A DNA stretch of 64,000 nucleotides, from contig LSRX01000371.1 in assembly GCA_001939145.1 (NCBI GenBank), positions 145,111-209,110 of the forward strand, written 5' to 3'. Position 1 is the first letter of the stretch, and each line of letters begins with the position of its first letter. A model generated the notes under the pieces. That model saw only the letters and a list, made by a program, of their open reading frames with translations. It searched no databases and was not told the DNA's origin. The position numbers were made by a program, and so were the translations under genes. This document shows positions 56,437-64,000 of the stretch, piece after piece. This DNA comes from Symbiodinium microadriaticum (Eukaryota; Sar; Dinophyceae; Suessiales; Symbiodiniaceae).

Positions 56437-57544
56437 CCTTCACATCGCAGCGTCGGTCGCCGTTTCTTCGCAGGCTTTACCGGAACTGCGCTCTTCCAGA
56501 CAAGAAGCTTGGACAGGGCAGCAGGATCCATGCACGACAGAAGTGGCCACCAAAGAAGTGCTGCTCCTGTTTTTGAGGCCAGCCGGCTTTTGAATTCATG
56601 TTTCCAGAGCCGCGAAATATATGAACTTCCCGTGAGGCTCTTGGGGCCGACTGTTCATCCTGGGACGGACCCTCTTCACCCAGCTAGAACGGCCAGCCTG
56701 GCAAAGACCCTGGCGACCGTGCGGCTGCAGAGGCCACATAGAAGATGATTTGCCCGGGCATGCTCGCATGATTTATCGTGATGGTGCCTCGCTGTAGGCT
56801 ACTTGAGAAGGGCTGGCCGCTGCTGGCCATGCTTGCGGCGTCGGGACTGACAACGTGGCGCTCCCACGGGCTTTATCCATCGGCTCAGGCAAAACCCAGA
56901 GACTCATGTCGGGGTGCGGATACCCCGATGCCCCCACTGAAACAAGCAAGGATGGCTCAATTCCCCAGGTGAAGGTGTCCGACGTGGAAGCTGTGGTTTC
57001 AACTGCAGCTATCCAGGATCCCGGTGCCTGGACGAAGTTAACGCTCACAGGGTTAGTCAACGTGCATAAGGGATCTCTGCCAGTGGAGGTGCAACAGACG
57101 TTTTAGAGGCCATCAATTTCAGATGCCCGGTGCTTTAATCTGGCTGTCCGGTTTGCCGGCTTGCTTGTGACTGGTAGTTGGAAGGCCGTCGCGACACAAA
57201 GAAGTCTTCAAAGAAACCTTTGGCAAAAGACATCGCCCTGTCCTCAATGACTTCTGTGCCTTATTGTCGAAGCCACAGATGCAACGGGCTTGTGCATGAC
57301 AAGCACTGCAGAGGTCGTCTGACGTGCTTGCCCCGGATACAACAAATGGCAGCTGACGTGCGTGCATGTGGGGCCCAGGTCAGTCCAATTTTGCGGCAGA
57401 TAGCAACTTGGCTTTTGGAGGCACCGGATGATGTCCCACAGGCTACTCGGAAGATCTCGGAAGATTCAAAATCCGCAAGCTGTCAGTGCCGTCCAGACTC
57501 AACAGAACCTATGTGAATGAGTTGGTGCTTGCCAGGTTGTTTTC
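56437..57544. other. Unassigned stretch with coding-like pieces
   Basis: 56855-57106 (VSDVEAVVSTAAIQDPGAW, then TKLTLTGLVN) and 57178-57516 (TRKISEDSKSA) look partly coding; no domain is recognised. Confidence 0.3.
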
Positions 57545-58230
57545 ATGACCATGTTTTTCGGAGATCTCGGGAACGCAACCTGGGTGGCACGCTTCCTCGA
57601 TCGGGCTTTGGTCGTCGGTTTGCCCCGCCTTATTTTTGTGAGCCCAGACCAAGAATACTTGGATGATTGTTGCTTGGTTGCCAGTGCCAATTGCATAGCA
57701 TGGGTTTCAACGAGCATGGCGGGGAAAGAGAGCAGTAAGGTGCAGATGTGGCACAAGTCTGGAAGGACAGAGGTGACGCATACAGCAGGCTTCTTTGTTT
57801 CCGCAGTCTCTCCACCGTCGTGCGACCCTACGACATCAACAACTATGCTGCCTGGTGAAAGCCAGATACGTAAGAGCTTCTTTGAAGTCAGTGAAGTTGT
57901 GGTACAGACAAAAGGCATCGAATGGCTGCAGACGGTGTATCCGCACGAGCCATGCATTGATTTCAAGCAGCCTTAGGCAAAGTTCGTGTTGCTGCCGCTG
58001 TTGCTGGCGCTCGGCATGAGCTACGCTTGGTTCCTCAGCATATTTTGCATGGGGATGCTAGTATTCCTGCCATGCGATTGAGCCAGACTTGTGCGGACTT
58101 GTCGGAGGTTGGACGTAGATATCTTTGTGGCTCAGAATCCCACGCAGCGGCTCGTTGACTTGGCACAAGAGGCAGATGTCCTCACAACCGACCATTTCGA
58201 CGAGATCCTTGTCCTGCTCAAATATTGCAG
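57545..58230 (+). CDS. Possible nucleotide-diphospho-sugar transferase (PF03407-like), at least two exons
   Basis: A 143-codon open frame starting at ATG 57545 reads WVARFLDRALVVGLPRLIFV then SPDQEYLDDC. A later patch near 58107-58195 reads DVDIFVAQNPTQRLVDLAQE then ADVLTTDHFDE. Putative nucleotide-diphospho-sugar transferases of this type have a helix leading to a hydrophobic strand ending in D-x-E and then a D-x-D metal site followed by a surface patch listing the acceptor, which fits D-V-D here. Sugar donor and acceptor are unknown. Patches at 58840-59040 (SYTHYPDWRDGEANSIF) might be later exons. The assignment is tentative. Confidence 0.35.
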
Positions 58231-58305
58231 ATGATGATGATTGTTTTCATTGGTATTATTATCATTAATATTATTCTTATTATTACTATTATTATCATTA
58301 GTAGG
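58226..58305 (+). repeat. Imperfect (ATT)n / (ATC)n trinucleotide tract
   Basis: About 80 bases of ATT, ATC and ATG units follow the sugar-transferase-like exon, probably within an intron. Confidence 0.85.
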
Positions 58306-60467
58306 ACTTGTAGGCACGTATTCCAGACACTGAGGCTCTTGAGATTAAGCGGTCTGTCAATAAGGACCTGCTTGAACCACGGCGTCATCTATGTCAAGGC
58401 CCGACTGCAATCCACATTGGACGCCTCTTGAATCTCCTTCACTATTGATTTTCGTGTTGACTAGACACTTGACAGATGATGCAGGCCTCTGACAGAACTC
58501 TTATGTGGGTGCTGAGCTACATCAGATGGATGCACGTATATCCATTTGGACACGACCAGAACGGCTGGGATGCCTTCCTGGGTCATTCGATCAAGTTTGA
58601 GCCCTCAGCGACCTGACGGCGCAGAGATGCGCAGAGCCTGATCTTTTTCCTTGCACAGGAGCAAGTTGGCAGATGTTGGCTATTTGTACCCACTGCATAA
58701 GGTTCCGGCAAAGGTCAATGCGAACATCACGCTGCGCGTTTTGGACACGGGCAAAGAGTTCTTGACGCTCACCGGCTGGGCAGGCTTCGCCTCCGCCTCC
58801 TACGAGCACTTGTGACAAGAGTTGAGATGACTCTACTATGCAAAAAAGGAGCAGCATTCCACTTGTTCAGGAGAAGACGCGGATCTTCCGGCAGCTTTGC
58901 TTTTGCATCTTACACGCACTACCCCGATTGGCGTGATGGAGAAGCGAACTCGATTTTTCGAGCCTTGGCTGCAAGATTCCCCACTCATGCGCACCGCCTC
59001 GGCTGTCAGCTATTAGTTAATGTGAGCATTCCAAAAGCAAACCTTCCAGTGAGCGCCGGGAATCGAACTTGAACACCGCGAAACGAAATGGCGCGCGCCA
59101 CTCACTTTGCCTCCACCTCCTCCCCCGAAAAAACTGCGACTTTCGCCAATCCCGGAATCCAGATTCGGCAAGCTTCAGATAGAAAGGAGAAGTGGCCCGG
59201 GTGGGAATCGCGCGAAGGATAGAGAAGGAGTCTCAGGTAGCCTCCAGCCGCTGGCTGAGGAGCTGATGGACTCGACGCTTGCATCCTCGGGCTCGAGCTC
59301 GGACGAACGGCGCCGAGACTTGGAGGCTTTGCCTGCAGTCCCGAGGCGGTGCACTCTGACTGCAAGTAGATGACTCGCCTTTGGGCAGGTTCTGAGAAGA
59401 ACGCTGATTCCGCTCAGGCAGGGTTTTTCGCTCGAGCCCCTAAACGCTCCGCTTCTCAAGGGAAGGTAGACGGTCGAGTCGAAAAGCAACAGCACAGTTG
59501 CACAGAAATAGAGCTTCTTGCATGGCAGGGCTTCGCAACCCTCACCAAAGCGATCGTGCTACGAGGGCATCCATGTTGCGGTCGAGCAGGCACAAGGGCC
59601 AACCTTCCCCATGGCTGGGTACTTTCAGTGGTTTGCAGAAAGGCGTCCTTTTGCGGAATTTGTCGCAGGCCGTGACTGATGGAAGCTATTGGCACCTCTT
59701 TGAGTGAAGACAGGGCCTGATCAGCCTCACTCTCTCCTCACCATGGGGAAGCTGACCTCGCCTTTACCTAGCTGGTTTGATTCGCTTTGTTGGAAAATCG
59801 CCGATGCACAGCCACAGCACCTGAGTTTCCGTTCACTGGACAGAATGACAACATGTGAGTGGGCCAGCAGTCATCTGCTGCAGTCAATATTGTCGCCTAG
59901 CATGTTGCGAGGATTAGGAGCTGATGTGAGAAACTGCCAGAAACCGCCGTGCCAAGGACTGGAGCTTCCAAGGCCACACAATCTGAGAGAGGCTACCTCC
60001 AGACTTATCAAGGCGAAGGTGTGACATGAAGCACGCGATCTTGAGCCTCTTGCATTGTACCAGTGATGTTTCTGTCCTTCAGTTTGCGCCTTCTCTGGAC
60101 GTAGGAGGTCTCTTCCAAGCTCGCGTAGTCGTGCACTGCAACAGAACATACACGGCGGAAAAGAACTTTGCAGGTCACCAGGCAGCAGAGGTGTAAGAAG
60201 CTGCATGCACGACAGATGCAGGATGATGCAGGCAAATGCAGGCAGTGCTATCGATGAGCGACCAGCCAGGCAGGGCGTGTTAGCAGCTGGACCGGGACCG
60301 ACATGGATCATGAATCTGCGGCAGTTACGAGTCACTGCAGAGAGTGAGCAGTAGGGTACTCGGGCTGGAGAGATGCGGTGCCGCACAGTTTTGTTGCAGA
60401 GTCTTGCCGATAGCGGCATAGAAGGCACCAGAAGCTGCCCCCACGACATGGGCTATAGATACCAGAC
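58306..60467. other. Unassigned stretch with coding-like pieces
   Basis: 59107-59373 encodes a proline-started, charged peptide (PPPPPPKKLRLSPIPESRF, then SSGSSSDERRRDLEALPAV) that looks like a real but disordered exon. Other open pieces at 59370-59675 and 59704-60024 are weaker. No domain is recognised. Confidence 0.3.
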
Positions 60468-60773
60468 GTGGCCGTGCTGCAAGGCGGCTTCCGCGGCTGG
60501 GAGCGCGACCGTTTACCCGCAGAGAGCCTCAGCCGTCATGAAGTGAAGGATGCAGTGCTGCTTCAGGTAATGTTGCTCACGCGGCATGTCGCAGCATGTC
60601 ACAGCCGTCCAGAGATGAAGCGCTTGTTGGCCCGAGCTTTTCGGAGTGTTCTGGGGACATGTGCCTGCTGGGCGACTGCAGGTTGTCTACAAGCAGCCGA
60701 TGGATGCTCTTGGGCAGGTTGGGTCGGTGTTGGGACCTCACGCCGGTGCAAACACAGTTCAAGGCTTGAGGAT
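60468..60773 (+). repeat. Duplicated exon pair, copy 1 (ends at an N)
   Basis: A block of about 306 bases containing the coding patches GGFRGWERDRLPAESLSRHE and VVYKQPMDALGQVGSV, with an intron-like GTAATG...CTGCAG between them, is found again 812 bases downstream with only scattered differences. Copy 1 stops at the single N (60774), after which the sequence is unrelated to copy 2. Confidence 0.85.
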
Positions 60774-60774
60774 N
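60774..60774. other. Single ambiguous base at the end of copy 1
   Basis: The N coincides with the point where the two duplicated blocks part company, which points to a merged assembly join. Confidence 0.9.
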
Positions 60775-61279
60775 ACTGTTATGGGCTGGACTGGAGCCGA
60801 AGCCTTCGGATTTTGCGGGACTGGTGTTGCAGCTTTCGACGGAAGGGTTTGTCAAGTGTCTGGGCATGTGCGGTCTCTGCCAGCAGACCGTTCACACTTG
60901 AGGGCTGTTGGAGGGCAGGATAGAGCCGATCGTAGAAGACACGGCAGGTGTGCGAACTGGTATCGCGAGCAGGCGCCGTCCTCGCAGCTGGGGCCTCGGT
61001 CTCCTTAGGCAAGCTGGCGGAACATTGGTGTGCTCTGTGGTTGACACCATGAACGCAGTGTAGCATGGCGAAGAGTCCCAAAGCTCCCGATCCGATACTT
61101 GTAGTGTGCTGCGGACACGAAGCGAGACTGCATGGTTGGAACGGAAGGAAGATAAGGAAGCAGTCACCTGTCGCAGCATCGTAGCGTACCATAATTAACC
61201 TCCGTGTGCCGACCCTCGGCGTCTCTTGTCCCCGGAGTCCTCAATCTAATGCGAGTGGCTGTTCACGGGAATAAGGCGT
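60775..61279. other. Spacer between duplicated blocks
   Basis: Shows overlapping open frames on both strands and no recognised domain. Confidence 0.35.
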
Positions 61280-61585
61280 GTGGCGGTCCTGGAAGGCGGC
61301 TTCCGCGGCTGGGAACGCGACCGTTTACCCGCAGAGAGCCTCAGCCGTCATGAAGTGGAGGATGCAGTGCTGCTTCAGGTAATGTTGCGCACGCGGTGTG
61401 TTGCAGCATGTCACAGCCGTCCAGGGATGCAGCGCTTGTTGGCCCGAGCTTTTCGGAGTGTTCTGGGGACATGTGCCTGCTGGGCGACTGCAGGTTGTCT
61501 ACAAGCAGCCGATGGATGCTCTTGGGCAGGTTGGGTCGGTGTTGAGACTTCATGCCAGTGCAAACACAGTTCAAGACTTGAGGAT
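61280..61585 (+). repeat. Duplicated exon pair, copy 2
   Basis: Matches 60468-60773 closely; differences include GAGGTG versus GAAGTG-like changes (Glu for Lys in the exon). Downstream the reading continues into EVDALLQCDIMRRAWACPA and SEPERQAKADSYALCMGRR (about 61590-61725), so this copy keeps its natural next exon. The gene family is unknown. Confidence 0.85.
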
Positions 61586-62968
61586 GTTGGAGGTCGATGC
61601 GTTGCTGCAGTGCGACATAATGCGACGGGCTTGGGCATGTCCGGCCCGTTTGTCGGAGCCAGAGCGCCAGGCGAAGGCCGACAGCTATGCGCTCTGCATG
61701 GGCCGGCGAGTGGCAGGCACGGGTCTCGGGTCTCGGGCGGGGTCTCGGTGCAATTGAACGACACTTCACTGCCATGCTTCGACGTGTCTCGTGCCCAGAC
61801 GGAAGGTGCTGGCGCGTGAGGCCGCAGCAAGCCGCAGCAGTCCTCCTGGATTCCGAAACCGCTTTTGCCGAAGCAGGCCGGCAGAGATGCGGCTCGGATT
61901 AGCCTGCAAGTAGGAGTTGCACCAATCGTCCCATCTAGGCTACGGCAAGATTGAGTTTTGACAGAGATGCTTACAGCCTCAGCGGCTACTGGTAGCGACC
62001 TTTCTGACTGAACCTGAGAAGTTTCTCGTGTGGCACTGGCGAATGGTGCGCCATCGGCTACTTGGCATGCTTGCCAATGACCCAAAAACAGGGCCTACGA
62101 GCTAGCGGACTGGCTTGCCATGACGCAAAAAACGGCACAGGCGCAAGTATGTGCAAGTCCAACCTGACATGAAGGAGGGAGAGCTTGGTCACGGCAACAT
62201 GGAGCATTGTGCAGGTGCACGCACGCAGGCCCTAGCAGCATTTAATGCAAGTCGTATTCGGCAGCAGCCAATGTGTGCCTCCGGCGATGGCTTCTCATGC
62301 GAAGAGCCGAGAGGGTCCACGAAGTGTTGGTGCCTGCACTGCTGCAGTTGGCTCATGCGTCAGCTCAGGTCTCATACTTCTGTGGGCCCACGGCTCCAGC
62401 GGCTGTGCCTTGGTGCAAGCTCCCACGGTGAAGAGGTCTCTTCTCCTTGCTGTGTGAGGCGCCTCCTGTAGGGACCATGTCGGCGAGGCAGTGCCTGCCT
62501 TGGATCAGGGCAGCATTGTCGTGGAGCTGACTGCCTGCTTTGGGAGATGTTGCAGTTTCTGTTGAGATGGGTTGAGCGGGGATCTGCATCATGTCGCGGT
62601 TGGTAGTGCACGCTTGGCATTGCCAATCGAATAGCCACCATCTAGGCTGCGGTATGGTTGGGTTCTTGGGTTCTGGAAAGCGAAAGCCAGAGCCGGGTAG
62701 TACTAGGAACGTAAAAGGTGACAAATGCGCAGTCAGTGTGTGCGTGTGTGTGTGTGTGTGTGTTTGCAAGCGGGTCGCAGCAGGACGACAGACAGGAGTG
62801 TCGTTGATTCTGTCACATCGCGCGGGATCTTGACTACAGGTGCACAAGCTTCTGGAGGCAGGGCTGCCTGCCTCTCAGAACTGGGCCACAAGCCCGTGGC
62901 GAAGTTAGCAAAAGCTCGCGGACGTGAAAACTACTCAAGCAAATCACTGAGGTGTTTGCTGGCAGTGT
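61586..62968. other. Unassigned region with a (GT)n run
   Basis: Exon-like sequence continues to about 61760 (see copy 2). A (TG)n microsatellite occupies 62736-62764. A frame at 62151-62471 has no recognised features. Confidence 0.4.
62736..62764 (+). repeat. (TG)n microsatellite
   Basis: About fourteen TG units with one TGCG interruption. Confidence 0.95.
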
Positions 62969-63483
62969 GTGGATGATGCGGAGAAGAGATGTTTCGAACA
63001 GCAGGACAAGCTGCAGGCGCCATCTGCACAGCCCTACAAGGCAGCGGAATATGGAAGCGAGATCAGCAGAAACTGTGGCAGGCTCTCCTTCTGGGAAGCC
63101 TTGCCGCCGGGTCACCTTGACCTTTGCCGGACCTCTCCGAAGTTGGGAGCACGAGTGCTTCGCTTTCTCAAGGCTGCGTGGCTTCGCGCTGAGCCTCCGA
63201 GGCCAGCGAGACTCGATGCTTGTGCTTGTGGCCCAGTCATAGCCGTAGCCCCGCCAGGCCTGAACCCGCTATGTGGAGGCGAGAAAAGTTGAGTGGAGGG
63301 GCACCGCACCGTAGGAGCGCCGCTTTCGACCAGGCGGCGGCTGCCTGGTGCAGGGTCTTGGATGCTCTGGAGCAGGCTAGAGGAACAGATCCGCAGCTTG
63401 TCCCGGTGCTCCGGTCCGGTGATCATCTCATGCTGGCCTTTCACCCATGCTTGGAGGGATGCGAGCGCCAGTCATTGCAATAA
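62969..63483 (+). CDS. 3' end of an unknown gene
   Basis: An open frame 62969-63292 reads DDAEKRCFEQQDKLQAPSAQ and FWEALPPGHLDLCRTSPKLG then GARVLRFLKAAWLRA. A second, in another frame, reads AFDQAAAAWCRVLDALEQA then VPVLRSGDHLMLAF and stops at TAA 63481-63483. The two are most simply consecutive exons joined by a short intron near 63290-63330. The protein looks soluble and helical; the family is not recognised. It ends 234 bases before the next gene, in the same orientation. Confidence 0.4.
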
Positions 63484-63697
63484 TTGGAAGATGTAGGACC
63501 TGAGACTGCGTCCAACGTGCTGCAGACTACCATAAAGTAGACTAAGGCTAAGGCCGAGGGCTAGTTTGTCACAGACTGCATTATGTGCTTGAATGCGTAC
63601 CCTGGCCTGGCTTTCCGCTGTTACCGTCATGGTTGCTTGCAATGAGGCAATCAGCCTATTTAATTCAGTAGCTTCACCCGGCCGTCTCAGCACATCT

Positions 63698-63710
63698 GTG
63701 CTTCTTTAGT
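63698..63710 (+). promoter_or_regulatory. Candidate spliced-leader trans-splice acceptor
   Basis: TGTGCTTCTTTAG is a pyrimidine-rich run ending in AG, 7 bases before the ATG at 63718. Dinoflagellate mRNAs receive their leader at such acceptors just upstream of the start codon. The site could equally be an ordinary intron acceptor. Confidence 0.4.
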
Positions 63711-63717
63711 TTCCGCC

Positions 63718-64000
63718 ATGACGAACAACGAAGAAGACATCGACCAGATTGCGGATTATGTAGGGGAGTCCCTTGGCTTTCTCATTGGGGCCGTGCCGGT
63801 GGTTGGTGGTGTTGCGGCCCCTTTGGCCAGATTGGGGGGCAAAAAGGCTACCAAACTGGCTTACGACTACTACTTCGCGGACACTGGCGGCGAAGAAGAT
63901 CGTGGCTATGCGAGCCCGGGCAAGGGGGGCCCAGCAGCAACTTCCGGTGGCCATACCCCCAGAAGAAGCCCCACCAGAAGCCAGAAAATGTTTCCTTCAG
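63718..64000 (+). CDS. 5' part of an unknown gene (runs off the window)
   Basis: ATG 63718 in the context CCGCCATGA opens a frame that stays open for 94 codons to the window edge. It starts MTNNEEDIDQIADYVGESLG, followed by FLIGAVPVVGGVAAPLARLG, a glycine/valine-rich hydrophobic stretch that could be membrane-inserting, then a Tyr-rich KLAYDYYFADTGGEED. After about residue 64 the sequence becomes Ser/Pro/Arg-rich and may already be intron. The family is not recognised. Confidence 0.5.
   Translation, partial: MTNNEEDIDQIADYVGESLGFLIGAVPVVGGVAAPLARLGGKKATKLAYDYYFADTGGEEDRGYASPGKGGPAATSGGHTPRRSPTRSQKMFPS

Noticed and set aside
59061-59080. GGAATCGAACT, which on the minus strand resembles a tRNA T-arm (B box)
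   Set aside because: The flanking bases do not form a T stem, and the segment bounded by the AGTGAG/CTCACT pairing is only about 59 bases, too short for a tRNA. A similar motif at 43762 also fails to fold.
63240-63255. AGCCGTAGCC, similar to the 5' part of the spliced leader
   Set aside because: The following bases (CCGCC) do not continue the leader, and it is within a coding-like frame.

Overview
This window looks like nuclear DNA from a dinoflagellate, most probably of the Symbiodinium (Symbiodiniaceae) type. Four things point that way. Recognisable genes are cut into many short exons by introns of about 50-200 bases, some apparently starting with GC rather than GT. Every recognisable gene lies on the + strand. 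There is a truncated relict of the dinoflagellate spliced leader at 48735-48765. The left edge carries a retroelement that joins a cytosine-5 DNA methyltransferase to a reverse transcriptase/RNase H, an arrangement reported from Symbiodinium. There are no bacterial operons, no recognisable rRNA or tRNA genes and no CRISPR. Two assembly gaps of Ns are present (24758-24791 and 60774).

Layout. 1-3418: degraded retroelement (methyltransferase fragment, linker, RT-RNase H, then two identical 150-base direct repeats). 3419-10050: no firm gene; one possible ubiquitin-like exon near 5.1 kb. 10.1-14.7 kb: an armadillo-repeat protein gene in many small exons. 15-20.9 kb: unassigned coding-like pieces. 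20.9-21.7 kb: exons of an FkbM-type methyltransferase-like gene. 22412-23743: a single-exon gene with a ubiquitin-like N-terminus and nine RCC1-like repeats. 23.7-25.8 kb: short duplications and an assembly gap. 25.8-28.6 kb: a SEL1-like repeat gene, followed by a microsatellite-rich stretch to 30.96 kb and further SEL1-like exons at 32.5-33.1 kb. 34.3-35.2 kb: a DUF2135-like beta-domain gene. 38.3-41.7 kb: a secreted or targeted ATP-grasp-like enzyme gene of at least a dozen exons. 43-45.3 and 45.5-47.9 kb: unassigned genes, the second ending in an exon with a J-domain-like HPD motif. 48.2-49.9 kb: interstitial telomere-like CCCTAAA tracts that flank a spliced-leader relict and a broken, intronless coding segment. 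50-57.5 kb: unassigned exons. 57.5-58.2 kb: a possible nucleotide-sugar transferase gene. 60.4-61.6 kb: a duplicated exon pair. 62.9-63.5 kb: the end of an unknown gene. 63718 to the right edge: the start of the next gene.

The genes show no shared pathway. What unites them is architecture: head-to-tail orientation, domain families that are abundant in dinoflagellates (ubiquitin-like/RCC1, armadillo, SEL1) and traces of RNA-mediated copying. Exon limits are read by eye from splice-like sites, conserved motifs and reading phase. Gene-level calls are therefore more reliable than exact boundaries.
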